The notes under the pieces: generated by a model | Seen by the model: the letters and a program-made list of their open reading frames with translations, nothing else | Database searches by the model: none | What the model was told of the DNA's origin: nothing | Origin: Gari tellinella | Taxonomy: Eukaryota > Mollusca > Bivalvia > Cardiida > Psammobiidae | Length of the DNA: 64,000 nucleotides | Direction of reading: 5' to 3' | Assembly: GCA_922989275.2 (NCBI GenBank) | Contig: OV277857.1 | Span: 49,019,083-49,083,082 of the forward strand | Position numbers and translations under genes: made by a program | Part shown: positions 9,835 to 24,800 of the stretch, one piece after another | Layout: the number at the start of each line of letters is the position of its first letter | Numbering within the stretch: the first letter of the stretch is position 1

Positions 9835-12800
9835 CCAACTCTCTCTGTCTCTCTGTTTATCTCTGTCTCTCTGTATCTCTGTCTCTCTCATTCCTATTCT
9901 TTCTTTCCTATCTTTAATTTATTGTCTTATAATCTCTATGTCTCTTTCTTTCCCAGTGTCTGTCTGTTTGCATGCCAGTCTGTATGTATGTATGTCTGTC
10001 TGTCTGTCTGTACGGATATGTTTATGGCAGACGATAGTCCATGTTTCCCCATTCATATTGCAGTTGATTGTCGGGGAGGGGGAGGCGGTGGACGAGGCGG
10101 TGGAGGTGGTGGGCGAGGCGGAGGTGGACGAGGCGGAGGAAGAAGCGGAGGAGGGCGAGGCGGTGGACGAGGAGGCGGGAGAAGTGGTGGTAGAAGTGGT
10201 GTTGGTAGAGGCGGTGTCCGAGGCGGAGTGAGCGGAACAAAATACACACATTTCGACGACGATGTTGACTACGATTTTGACGACTCTGAGTAAGTTTGCT
10301 TTTATCCCGACTGTTCAATAGTTACCACTATTATGGTTTGTTTACAGCATAGACGGGCATACTCAGTATATGGCATGCTGTTATTTCCGAACAAATGCAT
10401 ATGGACGGTTTTCTTTCCTCTTTAACCCTTTCAACCCTAAATTTCTCTTGTGGGTATTTATAATCCTTTTGGACTCTTCTAGTACATGTACTATGAACCA
10501 GTCTACTGTTACATTTTTTGGTATAATAACAAAAATCAATGGAAATATGAAACAGTGCAGACCCTGATCAGAGGGTTCCTATAGGAGCCCTCTGATCAGG
10601 GTCTTCACTGTTTACATATGTAATCAGTAATATCTACAGAGGGTTGTAGGGTTAAAAGGGTTAACATACTTATTACAAGTGGAGTTGTTTATGCTTATAT
10701 ATCTTTTAATCTGATTTTCATTCAATGGGGTAATTATTCTATGTTGTTAGATTTTTTTTAAAAAGTATTTTATTTTTGTTAGAAATTCCCTGTAAGTAAA
10801 CAGGTCCGACGCCGCCTCATGCGGCACTGTTTCTAAAATATAGAACAAAATCTTTAAAATGCTGAACATTATTGTTCCTTGGGACTCACAGACTCCTCTT
10901 GGAGAACGAAAACAATACTACATATACTTGACAACAATTTTTAAAAATTTTAAAAATGCATTTTTCTCATTTTATTGCGCTGTGTTTGCGTTTTGTTTCA
11001 TTTAAACGAGAAATAATAACGTCTTTTCCTCTATGCAATTGTTTGTTTGTTACTTTGCTTCTTAACGCTATATACAATTCAAAACGCTACGCAAAACCCG
11101 CTTTGGACGTCAACGCCGATTTTTAAAGACGTTACAAACGTTAGTTCGAACATCGTGCGCGACGTATATACGTTTAAGTTAGGATATAAATTAACCCTAC
11201 CACCCTTTCAGCATTTTACAAATCAAACATAGGGGGTTATGAACAGTAATGGTAGCTGTTTAACCCTTTACCCCGTATCCTGTTTCTAGTTTTGAAGACA
11301 GGTGATCACACTAAGCAGGATGAAAGTAAAGCAGAATGCACCTTAGGGGACATTCTGCTTTACTTTCATCCTGCTTCGAGCTACTCCCTACAAGCATCTA
11401 GAAAATGTTTCTCAAGCTGAATATTCATAGCTATAATTATAAAGTTGAATCATTTTCTTCAGTGGAGGAATAAATTAAAGGCGTAAAAAGGTGTATGTAT
11501 AGGGTGATGGGTTGACACATGCAGTCCCGGGGTGTGTTTTATTTACCTAATCATGATTATGATTAAACTAATAATCAGAATCATGATTTAAGTGATAAAA
11601 AAACAGCGTGATAAGACAATGATTATGATATCAAACTGCTAGCGTCTGATTAGTATCCAAACTGTTGACAAATTACCCTTGTACTCGGGATAAGGCAACG
11701 GAGGAGTTAATTCAAATACAAATTTATTTTGAAAAGATAACTTTTGGGTAAATTTTGACCTAAGTTATAATGTAAGATGTGCCGAACGGTTTGAGAGCTG
11801 TTCAGACGCCACAAGCGTTAGTCAAGAAACTGGTTGCAAAAAGCAGTGAGTGTGTTTTTTCAAAGGGGTTAATTTATTGCTCAAAGTTAATTTTAAATAA
11901 ACTAAAGTTATAAAGCATAATGAGTGTCGAAAGACTGTTTAATTCTTTTGCCAGGTGTAAATGAAATAGCTTGTTGAATCGACAAGTGCCATTATGATTA
12001 CAACTTAATCGAGCGTTGGGCTCGATTATTTGTGATTAGCGTGATTACAGAACATGATTCTGATTCGATTAAAAAACAACCGAATCACAATCATGATTGC
12101 TAATCATGATTATGATTTTGAATAAAAAAAACACACCCCTGGTGAGGAGTATACTCGCCCTTTACAAACAGTGCACCTGGCCAGAGTTCACTTGTCGTTG
12201 GCAAACAGTGTACACCATGAGCAAAGTGATCCTTGACGGACACTGTATTTTATTTTTAAATATTTTGCTAACACAATCAGAAATAGTCATAAATTGGCAA
12301 GACTTAATTTGTAATGGAAGTATCCATTTAAAGTTCTAGGGGTAGTGTTCGGTTTTCCGAGTTTATACTGTAAATGCGCTTCAACTGCGTAACACGGCGT
12401 CTGATCTGGATTCAAGCTGTATGTCACTCGTCATTATCATTCATTTCTATCAAAATCTCAACTTATATGTAACTTTGAGGAAAAAACAGAAGACGATCAT
12501 TTTAAGCATACGATATTGCATCAGTTTAGGGAATTGCGACAAGGGTCGTTATTGACAGGGCCGTTGTAGAGAGGGAACACTGTATTTCGATTTGTAAAAT
12601 TTCAAAAGTAATAGTTATTAAATAAATGCCTTTCTTACAGGACACTCTCTTTTGTACCTCTTCTATTTATACAGTATATCCCTTACTCTTGTTTTCTTCC
12701 CCCTTCTTACTCTGCAAACAACCGTCTATATAATATAGCCCGTTTGTCCTCGAACATTGAGAAGGTCCAGCTTATTACCATAATTATAGACGTTTGACAT

Positions 12801-15800
12801 AGTGTTTCATTCATAATAAATACAAATCTGCTATGAGATTGACCGTATTCATTATATCGACGCATACTGTATGTTTCTACCTACTGATATAAAACACAAT
12901 ATTATTCCTTGCCCTGATTGTTTGTTAATCCGACCCATAGAGATATCCATTGCTCACAACGAGTCGTACATATTGTACTCGTGACACCGAATTGAAATTC
13001 CATGGAGTTTGTAATAATTAGAGAGATACAGAAGGAGCAGATAGAAAGTTATGAAATAAATGTTAAAAATATACAGCCTCTGAAGCTTTGGTGATTGCTT
13101 TTGTTTCACAATGAATTAGTAAACTTTTCAAACGTATCATTGAGTTTGGATATACAGCACTGAGATTTAACTCGAGCAATGTTGCAAAATATGTCTCCAT
13201 TGTGCGATTATTCACACCTTCCTTTCATTTGGCGTTATTTGAAATCGCCTCTGGCATATGCCTTTTCCACAAAGGAATCGGTTGTGTCCTTCATTCTCCA
13301 CGTTCTCTCTACCATTTTCAAAAAAGGTAAAATAGCAGAAGTCCGATATATGTGGTAATCGGATTCTGACATGTTTTCTTCTGTCAAAACATCTACCCAC
13401 TTCCATTGGTATGGTCCGAATGCACCAATTAAGAAGACAGTTTGGAACTTGATTAAATGTAGCTAAATTCGGCTGCACACCAGGGTTCACGTTGTTTGAC
13501 ATGTCATAGATCGTGCATGCAGGGCTCCGTATGAAAGGGAGCATTTCCCCACTCATTTCAGTACCAAATCCTATGGTGTTGCTACTCATTAGAATCGTCT
13601 TGAAGAGACAATTCTGATAAATAATGACACCATAGGGCTAAATGCAGAAAATAAGATTTCACTATTTCAAACTCGATCAATTTAAGCAGCCAGTATTATG
13701 GGGTCTTACATCGTGTTTTCCACTCAGATAAAAATATAAATTACCATTTTCTACACTTACTTGCATTGCGTGTTCGTTTAGAATTTTTACGAAACGTTGG
13801 TGTTTATCACAAAAATTTTAATTCGTTTATCTCAATCATGTATAAGACTTTACACTTTCAGTTTATTATTTCAGTATACATGCAGTACCACATATGAAGG
13901 TACAGTGTTCCTTCTCTACAACGACACCCAACGGGAGACAAACATTGTGTGCGTTGCTCGGATGGAGTCGTTCTAGGGAGTGAAAATAGGCTTACATTAG
14001 CAAACAGCTTGAATCCAGATCAGATGCCGCATAACGCGGCGTCTGATCTGGATTCAAGCTGCTTGTCCCTCGCCATTAAGTTTTTCCTAATAAAATGCAA
14101 CAATTTTAAGCATACGACATTGCAGTCGTGATTGTTGGGGGAACAGCGGCACTGGTCGTTGTAAGGAGGGAGTCGTTGTTGGGAGGGCCGTTGTAGGGAG
14201 GGAGCACTGTTACAGATATACATGTATGTAATATCAGTCAAGTTTTTTATACATGGGACTCACAGTTTTGCAATTAGTGCAGCACAATAATGTTTTACCC
14301 ATTTAAGCAGCATTTATTTGAAACATTATCTTTTCTGTCAAAGAAGGGATTTGTAATCGTTTGTGTCAAAGAAGAGATTTGTAAAATATTTATTTAAAGG
14401 TGATTCCTTTCTTACCTGACACGCTCTTTTCTTATCCCTTCTATTTTCTATTCGTTATTCTTGCATTTACGTTCTCTTTCTGATTTCTTTTTGTTATATT
14501 CATTCATTTATACACTCTACCCCCTACTCCCGTCTCCTTCCCCTTCTTACTTACTTACTTTAAAATAACGAAAACCATAACTCTGTATGGGTCTACAGTG
14601 TTGGCATAGGGCAAGTGTACTCTTTACATGCACGCTGATGTGGGTCTTCACTGTTACCTTAGCTAAGCATAAAACTATAAACATGACAATTTCAACCCTT
14701 TAGTACAGTGGAGAATCTGTTATTCTTTCCCGTTTAAACGCAAACGCAAAGCACTAAAACGTAGAAAAGAACAACTTTTGGACAATTCTGATAATTCTTG
14801 TTTATCTTGGTGGCAAACAGTTTAAAGCCTGATCAGACGCCGGGTTACCCGGCGTCTGATCTGGCTCCAAACTGTTTGCACTGCAAATAATAGTTTTAGC
14901 GTAAACGCGTTTATTTGGAAAGAATAACAGATTCTCCACTGTAGCTATATTTTACATGAAAGTTACTGTAATTGAATGTTTAACTTTTCAATTCAAGATA
15001 TTACAATTCTTTGAAGACCTCAATTTCTTCAAATTTGCACACCCATCTATAGCATTAGTTCCACCACTCATTCCGCTGGATATTTTTTTTAAAGATATTT
15101 CTTGTTCAAGGTACTACTTCCAAGACCACAACGACCCGGAAGTGATTCCTGACCAGGCCGACACCATATGATTAAATCTTCTATATATACTGTATACAGT
15201 CGAACTCATTGAACTCGAACTATCCGATAGTTCGACATATGAACTGCATTATTTCATGTTAGGTTAAGTCCAACTTACTCATATTTCAAAGTTAAAACGG
15301 GGTTTAGCCACATTTTAACTTTGAAATACGGGTATGTTCGACAAAACCGATTTTGAGATATCGAAATTGGACTGTATGTGCATATATTTACAGGTCTGAA
15401 CTTGATAAATTTAAGCAGCCAGTTTCATGGCACATACTCTTTGAATTGTAGATACCATACTGGTTTCCATTCAGACAAAAATTACATGTTAATTTTTAAA
15501 AATGCATTTTTTTCTCATTTTATTTCTCTGTGTTTGCGTTTTGTTTCATTTAAACGAGAAAGAATAACGTCTTTTCCTCTATGCAATTGTTTGTTTGTTA
15601 CTTTGCTTCTTAACGCTATATACAATTCAAAACGCTACGCAAAACCCAGTTTGGACGTCAACACCGATTTTTAAAGACGTTACAAACGTTAGTTCGAACA
15701 TCGTGCGCGACGTATATACGTTTAAGCTAGGATATAAATTAACCCTACCACCCTTTCAGCATTTTACAAATCAAACAGGGGGTTATGAACAGTAATGGTA

Positions 15801-18800
15801 GCTGTTTAACCCTTTACCCCGTATCCTGTTTCTAGTTTTCAAGACAGGTGATCACACTAAGCAGGATGAAAGTAAAGCAGAATGCACCTTAGGGGGCATT
15901 CTGCTTTACTTTCATCCTGCTTCGAGCTACTCCCTACAAGCATCTAGAAAATGTTTCTCAAGCTGAATATTCATAGCTATAATTATAAAGTTGAATCATT
16001 TTCTTCAGTGGAGGAATAAATTAAAGGCGTTAGAAGGTGTATTTATAGGGTGATGTGTTGACACATGCAATCCTGGTGAGGAGTATACTCGCCCTTTACA
16101 AACAGTGCACCTGGCCAGAGTTCACTTGTCGTTGGCAAACAGTGTACACCCTGAGCAAAGTGATCCTTGACGGACACTGTATTTTATTTTTAAATATTTT
16201 GCTAACACAATCAGAAATAGTCATAAATTGGCAAGACTTAATTTGTAATGGAAGTATCCATTTAAAGTTCTAGAGGTAGTGTTCGGTTTTCCGAGTTTAT
16301 ACTGTAAATGCGCTTCAACTGCGTAACACGGCGTCTGATCTGGATTCAAGCTGTATGTCACTCGTCATTATCATTCATTTCTATCAAAATCTCAACTTAT
16401 ATGTAACTTTGAGGAAAAAACAGAAGACGATCATTTTAAGCATACGATATTGCATCAGTTTAGGGAATTGCGACAAGGGTCGTTATTGACAGGGCCGTTG
16501 TAGAGAGGGAACACTGTATTTCGATTTGTAAAATTTCAAAAGTAATAGTTATTAAATAAATGCCTTTCTTACAGGACACTCTCTTTTGTACCTCTTCTAT
16601 TTATACAGTATATCCCTTACTCCTGTTTTCTTCCCCCTTCTTACTCTGCAAACAACCGTCTATATAATATAGCCCGTTTGTCCTCGAACATTGAGAAGGT
16701 CCAGCTTATTACCATAATTATAGACGTTTGACATAGTGTTTCATTCATAATAAATACAAATCTGCTATGAGATTGACCGTATTCATTATATCGACGCATA
16801 CTGTATGTTTCTACCTACTGATATCAAACACAATATTATTCCTTGCCCTGATTGTTTGTTAATCCGACCCATAGAGATATCCATTGCTCACAACGAGTCG
16901 TACATATTGTACTCGTGACACCGAATTGAAATTCCATGGAGTTTGTAATAATTAGAGAGATACAGAAGGAGCAGATAGAAAGTTATGAAATAAATGTTAA
17001 AAATAGACAGCCTCTGAAGCTTTGGTGATTGCTTTTGTTTCACAATGAATTAGTAAACTTTTCAAACGTATCATTGAGTTTGGATATACAGCACTGAGAT
17101 TTAACTCGAGCAATGTTGCAAAATATGTCTCCATTGTGCGATTATTCACACCTTCCTTTCATTTGGCGTTATTTGAAATCGCCTCTGGCATATGCCTTTT
17201 CCACAAAGGAATCGGTTGTGTCCTTCATTCTCCACGTTCTCTCTACCATTTTCAAAAATGGTAAAATAGCAGAAGTCCGATATATGTGGTAATCGGATTC
17301 TGACATGTTTTCTTCTGTCAAAACATCTACCCACTTCCATTGGTATGGTCCAAATGCACCAATTAAGAAGACAGTTTGGAACTTGATTAAATGTAGCTAA
17401 ATTCGGCTGCACACCAGGGTTCACGTTGTTTGACATGTCATAGATCGTGCATGCAGGGCTCCGTATGAAAGGGAGCATTTCCCCACTCATTTCAGTACCA
17501 AATCCTATGGTGTTGCTACTCATTAGAATCGTCTTGAAGAGACAATTCTGATCAATAATGACACCATAGGGCTAAATGCAGAAAATAAGATTTCACTATT
17601 TCAAACTCGATCAATAAGCAGCCAGTATTATGGGGTCTTACATCGTGTTTTCCACTCAGATAAAAATATAAATTATCATTTTCTACACTTACTTGCATTG
17701 CGTGTTCGTTTAGAATTTTTACGAAACGTTGGTGTTTATCACAAAAATTTTAATTCGTTTATCTCAATCATGTATAAGACTTTACACTTTCAGTTTATTA
17801 TTTCAGTATACATGCAGTACCACATATGAAGGTACAGTGTTCCTTCTCTACAACGACACCCAACGGGAGACAAACATTGTGTGCGTTGCTCGGATGGAGT
17901 CGTTCTAGGGAGGGAAAATAGGCTTACATTAGCAAACAGCTTGAATCCAGATCAGATGCCGCATAACGCGGCGTCTGATCTGGATTCAAGCTGTTTGTCC
18001 CTCGCCATTAAGTTTTTCCTAATAAAATGCAACAATTTTAAGCATACGACATTGCAGTCGTGATTGTTGGGGGAACAGCGGCACTGGTCGTTGTAAGGAG
18101 GGAGTCGTTGTTGGGAGGGCCGTTGTAGGGAGGGAGCACTGTTACAGATATACATGTATGTAATATCAGTCAAGTTTTTTATACATGGGACTCACAGTTT
18201 TGCAATTAGTGCAGCACAATAATGTTTTACCCATTTAAGCAGCATTTATTTGAAACATTATCTTTTCTGTCACAGAAGGGATTTGTAATCGTTTGTGTCA
18301 AAGAAGAGATTTGTAAAATATTTATTTAAAGGTGATTCCTTTCTTACCTGACTCGCTCTTTTCTTATCCCTTCTATTTTCTATTCGTTATTCTTGCATTT
18401 ACGTTCTCTTTCTGATTTCTTTTTGTTATATTCATTCATTTATACACTCTACCCCCTACTCCCGTCTCCTTCCCCTTCTTACTTACTTACTTTAAAATAA
18501 CGAAAACCATAACTCTGTATGGGTCTACAGTGTTGGCATAGGGCAAGTGTACTCTTTACATGCACGCTGATGTGGGTCTTCACTGTTACCTTAGCTAAGC
18601 ATAAAACTATAAACATGACAATTTCAACCCTTTAGTACAGTGGAGAATCTGTTATTCTTTCCCGTTTAAACGCAAACGCAAAGCACTAAAACGTAGAAAA
18701 GAACAACTTTTGGACAATTCTGATAATTCTTGTTTACCCGGCGTCTGATCTGGCTCCAAACTGTTTGCACTGCAAATAATAGTTTTAGCGTAAACGCGTT

Positions 18801-21800
18801 TATTGGGAAAGAATAACAGATTCTCCACTGTAGCTATATTTTACATGAAAGTTACTGTAATTGAATGTTTAACTTTTCAATTCAAGATATTACAATTCTT
18901 TGAAGACCTCAATTTCTTCAAATTTGCACACCCATCTATAGCATTAGTTCCACCACTCATTCCGCTGGATATCTTTTTTAAAGATATTTCTTGTTCAAGG
19001 TACTACTTCCAAGACCACAACGACCCGGAAGTGATTCCTGACCAGGCCGACACCATATGATTAAATCTTCTATATATACTGTATACAGTCGAACTCATTG
19101 AACTCGAACTATCCGATAGTTCGACATATGAACTGCATTATTTCATGTTAGGTTAAGTCCAACTTACTCATATTTCAAAGTTAAAACGGGGTTTAGCCAC
19201 ATTTTAACTTTGAAATACGGGTATGTTCGACAAAACCGATTTTGAGATATCGAAATTGGACTGTATGTGCATATATTTACAGGTCTGAACTTGATAAATT
19301 TAAGCAGCCAGTTTCATGGCGCATACTCTTTGAATTGTAGATACCATACTGGTTTCCATTCAGACAAAAATTACATGTTAATTTTTAAAAATGCATTTTT
19401 TTCTCATTTTATTTCTCTGTGTTTGCGTTTTGTTTCATTTAAACGAGAAAGAATAACGTCTTTTCCTCTATGCAATTGTTTGTTTGTTACTTTGCTTCTT
19501 AACGCTATATACAATTCAAAACGCTACGCAAAACCCAGTTTGGACGTCAACACCGATTTTTAAAGACGTTACAAACGTTAGTTCGAACATCGTGCGCGAC
19601 GTATATACGTTTAAGCTAGGATATAAATTAACCCTACCACCCTTTCAGCATTTTACAAATCAAACAGGGGGTTATGAACAGTAATGGTAGCTGTTTAACC
19701 CTTTACCCCGTATCCTGTTTCTAGTTTTCAAGACAGGTGATCACACTAAGCAGGATGAAAGTAAAGCAGAATGCACCTTAGGGGGCATTCTGCTTTACTT
19801 TCATCCTGCTTCGAGCTACTCCCTACAAGCATCTAGAAAATGTTTCTCAAGCTGAATATTCATAGCTATAATTATAAAGTTGAATCATTTTCTTCAGTGG
19901 AGGAATAAATTAAAGGCGTTAGAAGGTGTATTTATAGGGTGATGTGTTGACACATGCAATCCTGGTGAGGAGTATACTCGCCCTTTACAAACAGTGCACC
20001 TGGCCAGAGTTCACTTGTCGTTGGCAAACAGTGTACACCCTGAGCAAAGTGATCCTTGACGGACACTGTATTTTATTTTTAAATATTTTGCTAACACAAT
20101 CAGAAATAGTCATAAATTGGCAAGACTTAATTTGTAATGGAAGTATCCATTTAAAGTTCTAGAGGTAGTGTTCGGTTTTCCGAGTTTATACTGTAAATGC
20201 GCTTCAACTGCGTAACACGGCGTCTGATCTGGATTCAAGCTGTATGTCACTCGTCATTATCATTCATTTCTATCAAAATCTCAACTTATATGTAACTTTG
20301 AGGAAAAAACAGAAGACGATCATTTTAAGCATACGATATTGCATCAGTTTAGGGAATTGCGACAAGGGTCGTTATTGACAGGGACGTTGTAGAGAGGGAA
20401 CACTGTATTTCGATTTGTAAAATTTCAAAAGTAATAGTTATTAAATAAATGCCTTTCTTACAGGACACTCTCTTTTATACAGTATATCCCTTACTCCTGT
20501 TTTCTTCCCCCTTCTTACTCTGCAAACAACCGTCTATATAATATAGCCCGTTTGTCCTCGAACATTGAGAAGGTCCAGCTTATTACCATAATTATAGACG
20601 TTTGACATAGTGTTTCATTCATAATAAATACAAATCTGCTATGAGATTGACCGTATTCATTATATCGACGCATACTGTATGTTTCTACCTACTGATATCA
20701 AACACAATATTATTCCTTGCCCTGATTGTTTGTTAATCCGACCCATAGAGATATCCATTGCTCACAACGAGTCGTACATATTGTACTCGTGACACCGAAT
20801 TGAAATTCCATGGAGTTTGTAATAATTAGAGAGATACAGAAGGAGCAGATAGAAAGTTATGAAATAAATGTTAAAAATAGACAGCCTCTGAAGCTTTGGT
20901 GATTGCTTTTGTTTCACAATGAATTAGTAAACTTTTCAAACGTATCATTGAGTTTGGATATACAGCACTGAGATTTAACTCGAGCAATGTTGCAAAATAT
21001 GTCTCCATTGTGCGATTATTCACACCTTCCTTTCATTTGGCGTTATTTGAAATCGCCTCTGGCATATGCCTTTTCCACAAAGGAATCGGTTGTGTCCTTC
21101 ATTCTCCACGTTCTCTCTACCATTTTCAAAAATGGTAAAATAGCAGAAGTCCGATATATGTGGTAATCGGATTCTGACATGTTTTCTTCTGTCAAAACAT
21201 CTACCCACTTCCATTGGTATGGTCCGAATGCACCAATTAAGAAGACAGTTTGGAACTTGATTAAATGTAGCTAAATTCGGCTGCACACCAGGGTTCACGT
21301 TGTTTGACATGTCATAGATCGTGCATGCAGGGCTCCGTATGAAAGGGAGCATTTCCCCACTCATTTCAGTACCAAATCATATGGTGTTGCTACTCATTAG
21401 AATCGTCTTGAAGAGACAATTCTGATAAATAATGACACCATAGGGCTAAATGCAGAAAATAAGATTTCACTATTTCAAACTCGATCAATAAGCAGCCAGT
21501 ATTATGGGGTCTTACATCGTGTTTTCCACTCTGATAGAAATATAAATTACCATTTTCTACACTTACTTGCATTGCGTGTTCGTTTAGAATTTTTACGAAA
21601 CGTTGGTGTTTATCACAAAAATTTTAATTCGTTTATCTCAATCATGTATAAGACTTTACACTTTCAGTTTATTATTTCAGTATACATGCAGTACCACATA
21701 TGAAGGTACAGTGTTCCTTCTCTACAACGACACCCAACGGGAGACAAACATTGTGTGCGTTGCTCGGATGGAGTCGTTCTAGGGAGGGAAAATAGGCTTA

Positions 21801-24800
21801 CATTAGCAAACAGCTTGAATCCAGATCAGATGCCGCATAACGCGGCGTCTGATCTGGATTCAAGCTGTTTGTCCCTCGCCATTAAGTTTTTCCTAATAAA
21901 ATGTCCAATATGTAACTTGGAGAAAAACAGCAGACGACAATTTTAAGCATACGACATTGCAGTCGTGATTGTTGGGGAAACAGCGGCACTTGTCGTTGTA
22001 AGGAGGGAGTCGTTGTTGGGAGGGCCGTTGTAGGGAGGGAGCACTGTTACAGATATACATGTATGTAATATCAGTCAAGTTTTTTATACATGGGACTCAC
22101 AGTTTTGCAATTAGTGCAGCACAATAATGTTTTACCCATTTAAGCAGCATTTATTTGAAACATTATCTTTTCTGTCAAAGAAGGGATTTGTAATCGTTTG
22201 TGTCAAAGAAGAGATTTGTAAAATATTTATTTAAAGGTGATTCCTTTCTTACCTGACACGCTCTTTTCTTATCCCTTCTATTTTCTATTCGTTATTCTTG
22301 CATTTACGTTCTCTTTCTGATTTCTTTTTGTTATATTCATTCATTTATACACTCTACCCCCTACTCCCGTCTCCTTCCCCTTCTTACTTACTTACTTTAA
22401 AATAACGAAAACCATAACTCTGTATGGGTCTACAGTGTTGGCATAGGGCAAGTGTACTCTTTACATGCACGCTGATGTGGGTCTTCACTGTTACCTTAGC
22501 TAAGCATAAAACTATAAACATGACAATTTCAACCCTTTAGTACAGTGGAGAATCTGTTATTCTTTCCCGTTTAAACGCAAACGCAAACGCAAAGCACTAA
22601 AACGTAGAAAAGAACAACTTTTGGACAATTCTGATAATTCTTGTTTATCTTGGTGGCAAACAGTTTAAAGCCTGATCAGACGCCGGGTTACCCGGCGTCT
22701 GATCTGGCTCCAAACTGTTTGCACTGCAAATAATAGTTTTAGCGTAAACGCGTTTATTGGGAAAGAATAACAGATTCTCCACTGTAGCTATAATTTACAT
22801 GAAAGTTACTGTAATTGAATGTTTAACTTTTCAATTCAAGATATTACAATTCTTTGAAGACCTCAATTTCTTCAAATTTGCACACCCATCTATAGCATTA
22901 GTTCCACCACTCATTCCGCTGGATATCTTTTTTAAAGATATTTCTTGTTCAATGTACTACTTCCAAGACCACAACGACCCGGAAGTGATTCCTGACCAGG
23001 CCGACACCATATGATTAAATCTTCTATATATACTGTATACAGTCGAACTCATTGAACTCGAACTATCCGATAGTTCGACATATGAACTGCATTATTTCAT
23101 GTTAGGTTAAGTCCAACTTACTCATATTTCAAAGTTAAAACGGGGTTTAGCCACATTTTAACTTTGAAATACGGGTATGTTCGACAAAACCGATTTTGAG
23201 ATATCGAAATTGGACTGTATGTGCATATATTTACAGGTCTGAACTTGATAAATTTAAGCAGCCAGTTTCATGGCGCATACTCTTTGAATTGTAGATACCA
23301 TGCTGGTTTCCATTCAGACAAAAATTACATGTTATTTTTTAAAAATGCATTTTTTTCTCATTTTATTTCTCTGTGTTTGCGTTTTGTTTCATTTAAAGAA
23401 TAACGTCTTTTCCTCTATGCAATTGTTTGTTTGTTACTTTGCTTCTTAACGCTATATACAATTCAAAACGCTACGCAAAACCCAGTTTGGACGTCAACAC
23501 CGATTTTTAAAGACGTTACAAACGTTAGTTCGAACATCGTGCGCGACGTATATACGTTTAAGGTACTTCGCATGTGCGCTTAATTTTCATACAATGTGTA
23601 TGAAACTGTTTATGAAGAATGATAATAGCCTAAGAAACAATGTGTGAAAATATAGGCAAAATCTACCGTGTGGTTTGTCTTTTAGGTCTCTTTTCCTGAA
23701 AAAACCTGGAATTTTGATGATTTGATTTTTCTCAAAAATAAATAAAGCTAATGACTTTAAGTCTCGCCCAATAAGTAGCCTACAACATTCATTACAAGAA
23801 AAGCTAAAAACATTTTGAATAAAGGTGTTCAGAAAATGTTATCGGCTATTTAAATTTTGCAAAATGCTAAAAAATTGAATTACAAAATACTGACTCATTC
23901 AATGTTTTTGTTTTTCATTTTATTCAAATGTATGGTTGATGAAGTAGTTGGTCAGAAAAAATTAGAAAATATTACAGTCAGGATTTGTTGTAATATCAGT
24001 TTTTCTTATTAAAATATGGGAAAGAAGTTGAAATACAGTTACCTACCTTAAAATTGAAATTCTGTCATTAAAATGCATTATTATTTATTCATGGACTTGC
24101 ATACAAGGTTAATTATATTGTTTAAACATAATAATGGGCAATATCAATCTTGAAAAGCTTCAATGTGTGGCTTTATAGTTCGATCAAATCTTATACATGT
24201 ATACCGATTTTATTGACTTGTAAGTCATTAAACTAAAACGTACATGTAAGTGGAAATATAATTGGACCGTATATAACATCACTTATTCTAATCAACGAAG
24301 ACAAAACATAACATGTCCCTTGATCACTGCTTGTTATGCATTGAGAAGTCAATATATCGGACACTTAAAAAAATATTTGGATCGCATGGGTCTCGAACCT
24401 ATGGCCTTTCAATTGCTAGTCAACCACTGTACTGACTGCGTTATGAAGGATTATACTAAATCGTATCAACATTTCCTTTATATAAATTTTCTAGTATAAG
24501 CACGTACGGAAGAAGTCTGTGTCGTCAAGACGCATATCCGCTCGCCCGCAAGACCGACTTCCGGTAGCGAAAGGCCGTAAGCTAGGATATAAATTAACCC
24601 TACCACCCTTTCAGCATTTTACAAATCAAACAGGGGGTTATGAACAGTAATGGTAGCTGTTTGGTACCTTAACACACTCACAATTTATATTAAATAGCGT
24701 GGAGTACCATACCATTTTCCGTGAACTGCTCTTATTTTACATATATTGTGAGTGGCCGCTATGGAAACCAAATGTTATCTTCGTGTCAAAAATGAATATA

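Larger units (their letters stand above)
10944..15490 (+). repeat. Tandem unit copy 1 (~3.9 kb unit plus 605 bp insertion)
   Basis: First of three near-identical tandem units. It contains, in order, a family A right-end fragment, a family D element (11260-11514), a family L insertion unique to this copy (11530-12138), a truncated family B element (12350-12595), a minus-strand open region (13212-13589), a family G hairpin, a family B element (13901-14212), a family A element (14704-14942) and a family K element (15199-15376). The left boundary lies in an AT-rich TTTTTAAAAA stretch and is accurate to about 10 bp. Confidence 0.85.
23334..24661 (+). repeat. Tandem unit copy 4, partial, split by element P2
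   Basis: The start of the unit continues to GTATATACGTTTAA at 23561. It is interrupted by the TTAA element P2 and resumes at 24577 with TAAGCTAGGATATAAATTAA. It stops at GTAGCTGTTT (24661), exactly where the family D element begins in copies 1-3. Only ~310 bp of unit sequence is present. Confidence 0.85.

Noticed and set aside
9560..9891. Minus-strand Arg/Glu/Asp-rich frames
   Set aside because: These are the complement of the same microsatellite; no splice sites or start context.
9551..10293. A long plus-strand frame of Leu/Ser/Val/Cys-rich residues running into the Gly/Arg stretch
   Set aside because: The first 110 codons are the TCTG microsatellite, which has no stops in any frame. A consensus acceptor at 10063 and phase with exon 1 show that only the part from 10064 is coding.
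10022..10318. Minus-strand Pro- and Ser-rich frames opposite exon 2
   Set aside because: Shadows of the GC-rich Gly codons on the plus strand.
11047..11232. 61-codon frame repeated in each tandem unit
   Set aside because: It is identical because the units are young duplicates; it lies in a family A fragment and has no protein-like features that I recognise.
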